Part shown: piece by piece, positions 31,810-42,800 of the stretch
Position numbering within the stretch: the stretch's first letter is position 1
How the letters are laid out: each line of letters opens with the position of its first letter
From: Cherax quadricarinatus
Lineage: Eukaryota > Arthropoda > Malacostraca > Decapoda > Parastacidae
Assembly: GCF_038502225.1 (NCBI RefSeq)
Contig: NW_027195361.1
Location: 1-64,000, forward strand
Direction: 5' to 3'
Length of the DNA stretch: 64,000 nucleotides
Program-made: the position numbers and the translations under genes
The notes under the pieces: generated by a model
Database searches by the model: none
Told to the model about the DNA's origin: nothing
What the model saw: only the letters and a program-made list of their open reading frames with translations

Positions 31810-32550
31810 AAGGTTACTGCTTATCATAACCTCCAAGTCCTTTTCACAATCTATATGGCTCCGTTCTACATTATTTAACTTATAAGTTATGGACACTCCC
31901 GAGCTTCAGACCCTTGCTTTTATCTACATTGAACTGCATCTGCCACTTTTCTGAGTTTGTCTAAATCATCCTGAAGTTCCCTGGTATCTACGTTTGAATC
32001 AATTATCCTACCTATCTTTGTGTCATTGGCGAATTTGCTCATTTCACTAGTAATTCCCTCATCAAGATCATTGATATATATTATAAACAACAACGGGCCC
32101 AAGACTGATCCCTGCGGAACGTGACTTATTACAGATCCCTACTCGGATTTAACCCCATTTATGCACATCCTCTGCTTCCTGTCTGTGAGCCATGACTCGA
32201 TCCATGAGAGTACTTTTTCCCCAATGCCATGAGCTGCCACTTTCTTTAAGTCTTTGGTGCGGTACTCTATCAAAAGCCTTACTAAAATCAGAGTAAACAA
32301 TATCAAATTCTTTATCATGATCAACAGCCTCAAAAGCTTTACTGAAGAAAGTAAATAAATTAGTTAGACAAGAACGGCCTCTCGTGAATCCATGCTGAGT
32401 ATTATTAATCAGATTATGCCTATCCAGATGGGTTCTTATAATCTCAGCTATAATTGACTCTAGTAATTTGCCTACAATTGAGGGCAGGCTTATTAGGCGG
32501 TAATTTGACGGTAATGACTTGTCCCCTGCTTTAAAAATAGGAATTACATT
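31810..32550 (-). pseudogene. CR1-A RT, copy with mutated active site
   Basis: The minus strand reads NVIPIFKAGDKSLPSNYR, QHGFTRGRSC, SDFSKAFDRVPHQRL and KFANDTKIG. FADD is changed to FAND, so one catalytic aspartate is lost. It is broken by frameshifts near 32100 and 32250. It is cut at 32550 by a hAT-like MITE and resumes at 33161. Confidence 0.82.
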
Positions 32551-33152
32551 CATAGGCAAACTAGGCATTTGCCTAGGGCCCCGCGCATTTGGGGGCCCCG
32601 CGGTCCAAGGGGTTCAGGGGCTCATCCAAGACTGCGCACATGGTGCAAGTGCAAAGGGGTCCCTACCTAAAATGTTCAAGTGTTTGGAGAGTAAAATTGA
32701 TTTTTAAAAATTAATCAAAACAAAAATAAATAATGAAATAAAATAAAATAAAAATAAATAATGAAATAAAATAAAATAAAAATAAATAAACCTAACCATA
32801 GATGGCAACACTCAACACGCCTTTGTTTACATCAGAACAGCTGTGTTTTCCCGCTAATGGGTTAGTATGGGAGATTCCTCTCCAATTTTCTGTAGTAATT
32901 ACACGTTATCTAGACTTGTACTGTGACAAATTAACTGAAGTGTTGTTGATAGACATTGATGTGTATGGATAAATGTTTGTTTTCGCCTCTAAATGTCAAG
33001 GGAGGTACCTGATAGGGTTACAGGGTTAAACAGGCTCACACCGACCACCCCCCACCCCCAAGGTGGAAGGGGTCGCTTCGCTTACCCGTAACTCAAAAAG
33101 GCCCCGCCAATCTGAATAGCCTAGGGCCCGGAGACCTCTTAATCTGGCCCTG
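32551..33152. mobile_element. hAT-like non-autonomous DNA transposon (MITE)
   Basis: A 602-bp insertion in CR1-A with an 8-bp duplication 'attacatt' (32543-32550 and 33153-33160), the size made by hAT transposases. Termini are 'cataggcaaactaggc' at left and, on the other strand, 'cagggccagattaaga' at right: imperfect inverted repeats beginning CA and rich in GGC. No transposase frame. The middle (32700-32790) is an AT-rich tract of 'aaataaaat'-type repeats. hAT is inferred from duplication size and ends. Confidence 0.75.
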
Positions 33153-34137
33153 ATTACATTAGCCATCTTCCACATTTCAGACACTACACCTGTTTGAAGA
33201 GATAAATTAAAAATATTAGTTAATGGTTCACAGAGTTCCATTTTGCATTCCTTTAGAACCCTTGAAAATGCTCATCAGGTCCCTGCGACTTATTTTGTTT
33301 CAGTCGGTCTATTTGTTTCATAACCATTTCACTAGTGACTGTGATGTTTCATAGTTTATCTTCTTCAGGCCCACTATAAAAATTAATTACTTGGATATTG
33401 TTAGTGTCTTCCTGTGTGAAAACCTAGAGAAAACAATTATTTAAAATCGAGCACATTTCATTCTCTTAGTCAGTAAGATGCCCATAGTTATTTTTAAGGG
33501 GACGTATCTTATCACTAACTTTTGTTCTATACACCTGGAAAAAACTTTTTTGGGTTAGATTTCGAATTCCTAGCAACTTTAATTTCGTACTCCCGTTTAG
33601 CTTCTCTCATTTCCCTTTTAACGTCCGTCTTAATGTTAATATACTGATTTATAAGATGACCCTCACCTCTTTGATTTGTCTATAAATTCCTTTCTTCTGC
33701 CCTAAAAGATATTTGAGCCTATTAATCATCCAATTCGGGTCATTTTCATTCCATCTTATTTCTTTATATGGGATAAATGTTCTTTGGGCAGCATGTATAG
33801 TGTTCAGAAAGCTGTCGTATTGATAGCTCTCTTCGTTAGCCCAGTCCAGAGATGATAAGTGTTCTCTATGCCCATAGTAATCCGCTAAGCGAAAATCTGG
33901 GACCATTATTGAATTATCCCTATTGTCATACTTCCATTTTATGCTAAAGGTAATTGATACGTGATCTCTTGTGCCGAGTTCCTCGGTAATTTCTAAATTA
34001 TTAACAAAGGTTTCCTTGTTTGCGAGAACCAAGTCAAGCACGTTATTTCCCCTTGTAGGTTCTGTCACAAATTGCTTCAAAAAACAATCCTGAACTACTT
34101 CTAAGAAGTCATTTGATTCTAAATTCCCAGTCAAGAA
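33153..34137 (-). pseudogene. CR1-A ORF2: RT start, linker and end of endonuclease
   Basis: It continues the same copy: CEPLTNIFNLSLQTGVVSEM, then a decayed linker, then endonuclease SNDFLEVVQDCFLKQFV, NNVLDLVLANKETF and GTRDHVSITF (SDH changed to RDH). At 34137 RTE-C is inserted; the endonuclease continues at 37719. Frameshifts lie around 33260, 33420-33480 and 33550-33660. Confidence 0.82.
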
Positions 34138-34394
34138 TTTTTATTATTTTTATTATCACACTGGCCGATTCCCACCAAGGCAGGGTGGCCCGAAAAAGAA
34201 AAACTTTCACCATCATTCACTCCATCACTGTCTTGCCAGAAGGGTGCTTTACACTACAGTTTTTAAACTGCAACATTAACACCCCTTCTTCAGAGTGCAG
34301 GCACTGTACTTCCCATCTCCAGGACTCAAGTCCGGCCTGCCGGTTTCCCTGAGCCCCTTCATATATGTTACTTTGCTCACACTCCAACAGCACG

Positions 34395-37365
34395 TCAAGT
34401 ATTAAAAACCATTTGTCTCCATTCACTCCTATCAAACACGCTCACGCATGCCTGCTGGAAGTCCAAGCCCCTCGCACACAAAACCTCCTTTACCCCCTCC
34501 CTCCAACCTTTCCTAGGCCGACCCCTACCCCGCCTTCCTTCCACTACAGACTGATACACTCTTGAAGTTATTCTGTTTTGCTCCATTCTCTCCACATGTC
34601 CGAACCACCTCAACAACCCTTCCTCAGCCCTCTGGACAACAGTTTTGGTAATCCCGCACCTCCTCCTAACTTCCAAACTACGAATTCTCTGCATTATATT
34701 CACACCACACATTGATCTCAGACATGACATCTCCACTGCCTCCAGCCTTCTCCTCGCTGCAACATTCATCACCCATGCTTCACGCCCATATAAGAGCGTT
34801 GGTAAAACTATACTCTCATACATTCCCCTCTTTGCCTCCAAGGACAAAGTTCTTTGTCTCCACAGACTCCTAAGTGCACCACTCACCCTTTTCCCCTCAT
34901 CAATTCTATGATTCACCTCATCTTTCATAGACCCATCCGCTGACACGTCCACTCCCAAATATCTGAATACTTTCACCTCCTCCATACTCTCTCCCTCCAA
35001 TCTGATATCCAATCTTTCATCACCTAATCTTTTTGTTATCCTCATAACCTTACTCTTTCCTGTATTCACCTTTAATTTTCTTCTTTTGCACACCCTACCA
35101 AATTCATCCACCAATCTCTGCAACTTCTCTTCACAATCTCCCAAGAGCACAGTGTCATCAGCAAAGAGCAACTGTGACAACTCCCACTTTATGTGTGATT
35201 CTTTATCTTTTAAGACCACGCCTCTTGCCAAGACCCTCGCATTTACTTCTCTTACAGCTCCATCTATAAATATATTAAACAACCACGGTGACATCACACA
35301 TCCTTGTCTAAGGCCTACTTTTACTGGGAAATAATTTCCCTCTTTCCTACATACTCTAACTTGAGCCTCACTATCCTCGTAAAAACTCTTCACTGCTTTC
35401 AGTAACCTACCTCCTACACCATACACCTGCAACATCTGCCACATTGCCCCCCTATCCACCCTGTCATATGCCTTTTCCAAATCCATAAATGCCACAAAGA
35501 CCTCTTTAGCCTTATCTAAATACTGTTCACTTATATGTTTCACTGCAAACACCTGGTCCGCACACCCCCTACCTTTCCTAAAGCCTCCTTGTTCATCTGC
35601 TTTCCTATTCTCCATCTTACTCTTAATTCTTTCAATAATAACTCTACCATACACTTTGCCAGGTATACTCAACAGACTTATCCCCCTATAATTTTTGCAC
35701 TCTCTTTTATCCCCTTTGCCTTTATACAAAGGAACTATGCATGCTCTCTGCCAATCCCTAGGTACCTTACCCTCTTCCATACATTTATTAAATAATTGCA
35801 CCAACCACTCCAAAACTATATCCCCACTTGCTTTTAACATTTCTATCTTTATCCCATCAATTCCGGCTGCCTTACCCCCTTTCATTTTACCTACTGCCTC
35901 ACGAACTTCCCCCACACTCACAACTGCCTCTTCCTCACTCCTACAAGATGTTGTTCCTCCTTGCCCTATACACGAAATCACAGCTTCTCTATCTTCATCA
36001 ACATTTAACAATTCCTCAAAATATTCCCTCCATCTTCCCAATACCTCTAACTCTCCATTTAATAACTCTCCTCTCCTATTTTTAACTGACAAATCCATTT
36101 GTTCTCTAGGCTTTCTTTACTTGTTAATCTCACTCCAAAACTTTTTCTTATTTTCAACAAAATTTGTTGATAACATCTCACCCACTGTCTCATTTGCTCT
36201 CTTTTTACATTGCTTCACCACTCTCTTAACCTCTCTCGTTTTCTCCATATACTCTTCCCTCCTTGCATCACTTCTACTTTGTAAAAACTTCTCATATGCT
36301 AACTTTTTCTCTCTTACTACTCTCTTCACATCATCATTCCACCAATCGCTCCTCTTCCCTCCCGCACCCACTTTCCTGTAACCACAAACTTCTGCTGAAC
36401 ACTCTAACACTACATTTTTAAACCTACCCCATACCTCTTCGACCCCATTGCCTATGCTCTCATTAGCCCATCTATCCTCCAATAGCTGTTTATATCTTAC
36501 CCTAACTGCCTCCTCTTTTAGTTTATAAACCTTCACCTCTCTCTTCCCTGATGCTTCTATTCTCCTTGTATCCCATCTACCTTTTACTCTCAGTGTAGCT
36601 ACAACTAGAAAGTGATCTGATATATCTGTGGCCCTTCTATAAACATGTACATCCTGAAGTCTACTCAACAGTCTTTTATCTACCAATACATAATCCAACA
36701 AACTACTGTCATTTCGCCCTACATCATATCTTGTATACTTATTTATCCTCTTTTTCTTAAAATGTGTATTACCTATAACCAAACCCCTTTCTATACAAAG
36801 TTCAATCAAAGGGCTTCCATTATCATTTACACCTGGCACCCCAAACTTACCTACCACACCCTCTCTAAAAGTTTCTCCTACTTTAGCATTCAGGTCCCCT
36901 ACCACAATTACTCTCTCACTTGGTTCAAAGGCTCCTATACATTCACTTAACATCTCCCAAAATCTCTCCCTCTCCTCTGCATTCCTCTCTTCTCCAGGTG
37001 CATACATGCTTATTATGACCCACTTCTCGCATCCACCCTTTACTTTAATCCACATAATACTTGAATTTACACATTCATATTCTCTTTTCTCCTTCCATAA
37101 CTGATCATTCAACATTACTGCTACCCCTTCATTTGCTCTAACTCTCTCAGATACTCCAGATTTAATCCCATTTATTTCCCCCCACCGAAACTCCCCTTCC
37201 CCCTTCAGCTTTGTTTCGCTTAGGGCCAGGACATCCAACTTCTTTTCATTCATAACATCAGCAATCATCTGTTTCTTGTCATCCGCACTACATCCACGCA
37301 CATTTAAGCATCCCAGTTTTATAAAGTTTTTCTTCTTCTCTTTTTTAGTAAATGTCTACAGGAGA
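34395..37365 (-). pseudogene. RTE-C ORF2: endonuclease plus RT, broken by a single nonsense codon
   Basis: The endonuclease half (from LNVRGCSADDKKQMIADV) has LSETKL, MYAPGEERN, VVGDLNAKVG and TDISDHFLVV. The RT half (567 codons from MDLSVKNRRG) has NYRGISLLS, FMDLEKAYDRVD, RQGCVMSPWLFN, LLFADDT, then YGREAWVMN and RWFGHVERME. Both halves are in one frame, separated only by TAA at 36117-36119 where copy B has TTA (Leu). All catalytic motifs are present. There is no ATG in the endonuclease frame upstream; the frame meets TAG near 37365. An internal start at the RT methionine would give an endonuclease-free protein. Confidence 0.87.
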
Positions 37366-37512
37366 AGGGGTTACTAGCCCATTGCTCCCGGCATTTTAGT
37401 CGCCTCATACGACACGCATGGCTTACGGAGGAAAGATTCTCTTCCACTTCCCCATGGACAATAGAAGAAATAAAGAAGAACAAGAGCTATTTAGAAAAAG
37501 GAGAAAAACCTA

Positions 37513-37618
<106 letters not shown>

Positions 37619-37707
37619 TGTGCGTATCTGCGAAGTGTGACCAAAGTGTAAGTAGGTGTAGCAAGATATCCCTGTTATCTAGCGTGTTTATGAGACAGAA
37701 AAAGAAA

Positions 37708-38345
37708 CCAGTCTAGAAATTCCAATCAATTTGACTAAAGTTAAATTCCCCTAGAATTACTACATTATCGTGCCATGTGATCTTAGCAATTTCCTACCAT
37801 AGTAGCCTCCCTTGGTCCCTATTTAAGTTTGGGGGACGGTATATCACTCCTAGAATCAATTTTTCATGGCCCTCTGAAAATTCTATCTAGACAGACTCTG
37901 TATGTGATACTTCAGACTTAATACCCGTTTTTATGCAACAGTTCAAGCGATCTCGGACATACAGTGCCACCCCTCTTCTCGATACTTCTGTCTACTTACA
38001 ACAATTTAAAACCCTGAATGTGACAATCCACAGGCCTGTCCCGACTTTCCGAATTAAACCAAGTCTCAGTGATGGCAAATACATCACTGTTACCTGCACT
38101 AGCAACTAATCTCAACTCGTCCACCTTATTTCTAGCACTACAGGTATTAGCATAATATATATTTAAAGACCTCCCTTTCTCTTTACCCTTCCAGCTCATT
38201 TCTAATTTTCCACTAAACTTATTACTGTCCTTGTCACCTAGTGCCACTAGCTTTCCAATATCCACCTCATTCTGCCTATTACTAGTTCCCCTAGATCTCA
38301 TAATATTACTACACTGGGACTTCACTGTTTTCCCGCGAAAACCAT
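37708..38345 (-). pseudogene. CR1-A ORF2 N-terminal endonuclease
   Basis: From the 5' side: SRGTSNRQNEVDIGKLVALG, NIYYANTCSARNKVDELRLV, ITETWFNSESRDRP and CHIQGFKLL, then a decayed stretch with LNCCIKTGIKSE, VIYRPPNL and NFSQIDW-like residues up to the RTE-C duplication. Frameshifts occur near 37975-38000 and 37880. Confidence 0.82.
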
Positions 38346-38349
38346 ACCA

Positions 38350-38737
38350 CTAACTATTCCTAGTTTAAAGTCCTAACAGCTCCCTCCACTGAAGATGCCA
38401 GTGTCCCCACCCCAGACCTAGATAAATAAACCCCATCCCTGGCATACATGTCATTTCTGCTATAGAAGAGATCCCAGTTGTTAATGAATGTTACCGCATT
38501 TTCCTTACAGTATTTGTCCAGCATTTGCCCAGGACAACCATACATTTCCAACTTCTCTCCTTGGCAAAATACCACATATGACAGGGTTCCCACCCTTCTT
38601 TCTAATTACGTCTATTGCTGACCTATACCTGCTAATCAGGTCCTCACTCCTACGTTTGCGAACATCGTTGAGTCCAGCACTGAGACAGATAATAGGATTA
38701 CTCCCATTACCTCTCATCATGTCGTCCAGATATCTAT
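38350..38737 (-). pseudogene. CR1-A ORF1 C-terminal part of the SGNH esterase
   Basis: It reads MRGNGSNPIICLSAGLNDVR (GGND changed to GLND), DLISRYRSAIDVIRKKGGN, PVICGILPRREVGN and, after a frameshift, YARDGVYLSRSGVG (DGVH changed to DGVY). Two catalytic-site changes mark it as dead. Near 38737 it is fused to the reverse transcriptase end of LINE D. Confidence 0.8.
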
Positions 38738-39616
38738 CTATTCCATGCAGTATTTTGTATGTTGCTATCATGTCTCCTTTAACCCTCCTGTCCTCCAGTG
38801 TCGTCAGGCCGATTTCCCTTAACCTTTCTTCATAGGACATTCCCCTTAGCTCTGGGACTAGCCTTGTTGCAAACCTTTGCACTTTCTCTAATTTCTTGAC
38901 ATGCTTGACTAAGGGTAGGTTCCAAACTGGTGCTGCATACTCCAGTACTGGCCTGACGTACACGGTGTAGTGTTTTGAACGATTCCTTACTAAGGTATCA
39001 GAACACTATTCTCAGGTTTGCTAAGCGCTCATATGCTGCAGCAGTTATCTGGTTGATGTGTGCTTCTGGAGACGTGCTCGGTGTTATATTCACCCCAAGA
39101 TCTTTCTCCTTCAGCAAGGTTTGTAGTTTTTGGCTACCTAGCCTATACTCTCTCTGTGGTCTTCTTTGCACTTCTCTGATCTTCATGACTTTGCATTTGG
39201 AGGAGTTAAATTCGATTAGCGAGTTGCTGGACCTCGTGTCCAGCCTGTCCAGGTCACTTTTTAGTCCTGCCTGATCCTCATCTGATTTGATTCTTCTCAT
39301 TAACTTCACATCGTCTGCAAACAGGGACACTTTTGAGTCTATTCTTTCCGTCATGTCATTCACATATACCAAGAACAGCACTGGTCTTAGGACTGACACC
39401 TGTGGGACCCTGCTCATCACAAGCGCTTACTGCGATACCCCTTCATGTACTATGACTCGTTGTTGCCTCCCTGTCAGGTATTCTCTGATCCATTGCAGAG
39501 CCCTTCTTGTTATGCATACCTGATCCTCTAGCTTCTGCACTAATCTCCTATGGGGAACTGTGTCCAAGGCCTTCTTGCAGTGCAAGAAAATGCAATCAAC
39601 CCACCCCTCTCTCTCG
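38737..39616 (-). pseudogene. LINE D copy D1, RT fragment
   Basis: Minus-strand CR1-like RT: PQVSVLRPVLFLVYVNDMTE, LFADDVKLMRRIKSDEDQAG, EFNSSKCKVMKI and RPVLEYAAPVWN. Both 3' and 5' sides are truncated: at 38737 it meets CR1-A ORF1, and at 39616 it jumps to ORF1-like sequence. Frameshifts near 38975 and 39425-39440. Confidence 0.82.
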
Positions 39617-40040
39617 TGAAGCCCCTATGCTCAGTCGCCTGTCTTTCCTGAGCGGCTGTTCCCAGCCACTGCAGTTGTCTTTAAGAGTCTCTGCATATGG
39701 CATAGCACCTTCGTTGACTTCGGATCTCTCATTTGTTCTTAGTGTGCTCCTCATCTTTTCCTGGGCCCCACTTGGGTCTGATAGGGCTTTCGCATACTGT
39801 ATAGTCCACTGCTCTATACAGTCCCCTTGTCTATGACTCATATAGAAGTTCCTGTTGTCATGGCTGTACTGTCATTCAGCTGTTTCAGATTTTTTAGTTC
39901 CTCTTTTAAGCACTGTATCTTAGCTCATGCTGCAAAGGCTTATTGCTCCCATTTTCTGCTCTCTGCAGTTATCTTCTCCTCCATTTTCTTGCCAAGCTCT
40001 TTTAGCTTCCTTCCCCACTCTTCCTCCATTTGTGTGTATG
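39617..40040 (-). pseudogene. LINE D copy D1, ORF1-like coiled-coil region
   Basis: The minus strand codes EEEWGRKLKELGKKMEEKIT, then QCLKEELKNLKQLNDSTAMT with stops between, then GDCIEQWTIQYAKALSDPSG and LRKDRRLSIGAS. The first part is a charged, leucine-spaced coiled coil typical of LINE ORF1 N-termini. I assign it to LINE D because it lies 5' of D1 RT with an internal deletion; this is an inference, since the window does not include an intact LINE D 5' end for comparison. Confidence 0.5.
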
Positions 40041-41311
40041 TACTCACCTATTTGTACCCACCTAATTGTTGTTGCAGGGGTCAAGACTCACCTCCTAGCC
40101 CTGCTTCTTCACTGACCATTACTGGGTCCTCCCTCTCCCTGCTCCATGAGCTTTACCATATCTCGTCTTAAAATTATGTATGATTCCTGCCTCCACTAAA
40201 TCGCTTGCCAGACTATTCCACTTCCTAACAACTCTGTGGCCGAAGAAATGCTTCCTAACATCCATTAGACTCATCTGAGTCTTCAGCTTCCAATTGTGAC
40301 CCCTTGTTTCTGTGTCCCATCTCTGGAACATTCTGTCTCTGTCCACCTTGCCTATTCCATGCAGTATTTTCTATGTCGTTATCATGTCTTCCCTGACCCT
40401 CTTGTCCTCCAGTGTCGTCAGGCCGATTTCCGTTAAGCTTTCTTCATAGGACATTCCCCTTAGCTCTGGAAACAGCCTTGTTGAAAACCTTTGCACTTTC
40501 TCTAATTTCTTGACGTGTTTGGCCAGGTGTGGGATCCAAATTGGTGCTGCATTCTCCAGTATGGGCCTGATGTACAGTGTATAGAATCTTGAACGACTAC
40601 ATACTGAAGTACCGGAACGCTATTCTCAGGTTTGCCAGGCGCCCATATGCCGCAGCAATTACCTGGTTAGTGTGTGCTTCTGGGACGTACTAGGTATTAT
40701 ACTTACCCCTAGAACTTTCTCCTTGATTGAGGTTTGCAGTCTTTGGCCTCCTAGCCTATACTCTGTCTGCGGTCTTCTTTGCCCTTCTCCGATCTTCATG
40801 GCTTTGCATTTGGCGGGGTTAAATTCTTGGAGCCAGTTGCTCGACCACGGGTCCAGCCTGTCCAGGTCTCTTTCTAGACCTGTCTGCTCGGCATCTGATT
40901 TTATTCTCCTCATTAACTTCTCATAATCTGTAAACAGAGACACTTCTGAGTCTATCCCTTCTGTCATGTCATTTACATATACCAAGAATAGCACTGGTCC
41001 CAGGACTTACCCCTGTGGGACCCCGCTCATCACAGGCGCCCACTGTGATACCTTATCACGGACCATGACTCGCTGTTGCCTCCCTGTTAGGTATTCTCTG
41101 ATCCAGTGCAGTGCCCTTCCTGTTACACGTACCTGACCTCTAGCTTATGTACTAATCTCTTGTGAGGAACTGTGTCGACGGCCTTCTTGCAGTCCAAGAA
41201 AATGTAATCAACCCACCCCTCCCTCTCATGTCTTACTTCAGTTACCTTGTCATAAAACTCTAGTAGGTTTGTGACACAGGATTTGCCTTCCATGAATCCG
41301 TACTGGCTGTC

Positions 41312-41312
<1 letters not shown>
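40041..41312 (-). pseudogene. LINE D copy D2, 3' tail and decayed RT
   Basis: It starts with the LINE D 3' signature ('tactcacctatttgta', 'ttgttgcaggggtc'), then C-terminal HFFGHRVVRKWNSLASDLVE, then RT pieces with VYVNDMTEGIDSEVSLFTD (FADD changed to FTDY), ending near 41312 at SCVTNLL. It is directly followed by (TG)n and the 3' tail of copy D3. Confidence 0.82.
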
Positions 41313-41384
<72 letters not shown>

Positions 41385-41390
41385 TGTGTG
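41313..41390. repeat. (TG)n microsatellite at a LINE D junction
   Basis: About 78 bp of TG between the 5' truncation point of D2 and the 3' tail of D3. On the element strand it is an (AC)n stretch following the 3' tail, so it probably belongs to the D3 tail. Confidence 0.95.
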
Positions 41391-42386
41391 TACTCACCTA
41401 GTTGTACTCACCTAGTTGAGGTTGCGGGGGTCGAGTCCGAGCTCCTGGCCCCGCCCCTTCACTGATCGCTACTAGGTCACTCTCCCCGAGCCGTGAGCTT
41501 TATCATACCTCTGCTTAAAGCTATGTATGGATCCTGCCTCCACTACATCGCTTCCCAAACTATTCCACTTACTGACTACTCTGTGGCTGAAGAAATACTT
41601 CCTAACATCCCTGTGATTCATCTGTGTCTTTAGCTTCCAACTGTGTCCCCTTGTTACTGTGTCCAATCTCTGGAACATCCTGTCTTTGTCCACCTTGTCA
41701 ATTCCCCTCAGTATTTTGTATGTCGTTATCATGTCCCCCCTATCTCTCCTGTCCTCCAGTGTCGTCAGGTTGATTTCCCTTAACCTCTCCTCGTAGGACA
41801 TACCTCTTAGCTCTGGGACTAGTCTTGTTGCAAACCTTTGCACTTTCTCTAGTTTCTTTACGTGCTTGGCTAGGTGTGGGTTCCAAACTGGTGCCGCATA
41901 CTCCAATATGGGCCTAACGTACACGGTGTACAGGGTCCTGAACGATTCCTTATTAAGATGTCGGAATGCTGTTCTGAGGTTTGCTAGGCGCCCATATGCT
42001 GCAGCAGTTATTTGGTTGATGTGCGCTTCAGGAGATGTGCCTGGTGTTATACTCACCCCAAGATCTTTTTCCTTGAGTGAGGTTTGTAGTCTCTGACCCC
42101 CTAGACTGTACTCCGTCTGCGGCCTTCTTTGCCCTTCCCCAATCTTCATGACTTTGCACTTGGTGGGATTGAACTCCAGGAGCCAATTGCTGGACCAGGT
42201 CTGCAGCCTGTCCAGATCCCTTTGTAGTTCTGCCTGGTCTTCGATCGAGTGTATTCTTCTCATCAACTTCACGTCATCTGCAAACAGGGACACCTCAGAG
42301 TCTATTCCTTCCGTCATGTCGTTCACAAATACCAGAAACAGCACTGGTCCTAGGACTGACCCCTGCGGGACCCTGCTGGTCACAGG
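41391..42386 (-). pseudogene. LINE D copy D3, 3' tail and open RT fragment
   Basis: The 3' tail holds two 'tactcacctagttg' units. The coding part (41472-42383) is open for 303 codons: SRVPQGSVLGPVLFLVFVND, SLFADDVKLM (catalytic), EFNPTKCKVMKIGEGQRR, RPILEYAAPVWNPHLAKHVK and the C-terminal KYFFSHRVVSKWNSL. It is truncated at VTSRVPQG, where the sequence becomes (TG)n. Confidence 0.88.
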
Positions 42387-42396
42387 TGCGTGTGTG

Positions 42397-42482
<86 letters not shown>
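42387..42482. repeat. (TG)n microsatellite
   Basis: About 95 bp, mostly TG with 'gcgtg' variants at the edges. It starts exactly where LINE D3 is truncated, the second such case in the window. Confidence 0.95.
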
Positions 42483-42800
42483 CGTGCGCTCGCACGCTCA
42501 AAAACAAAATATATATATTTATCCTTCTTATTTACTTTATTAATATCATGTTTTGTTCAGTGTGTGTAGCATAAAGTAATGCTAAGTTTGTGTCAGCAGG
42601 AGAGAGGTGGGTCGGGAACCTAGCCAGTGTGTTCGTGCTCTTAAGCTACTGCATCCAGTGTGTGCCCAGCGGACCCACACACTTCCAGTCACCCAGTGCC
42701 ACCACCTCGGCCACGACTGTCGCACACACCGTCTCTGCAGGTACTCTCACCACCAGATCTCTCTCTCTCTCTCCCTCCCCTCCACATACACACACATACC
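42483..42800. other. Unassigned spacer
   Basis: AT-rich to about 42580, then GC-richer sequence with a CT run at 42757-42775. I recognise no gene, RNA or repeat. The second part could be the 5' region of LINE E, which begins coding near 42801. Confidence 0.3.

Noticed and set aside
41271..41465. Poly-CV peptide frames over (TG)n tracts
   Set aside because: Direct translation of a dinucleotide repeat.
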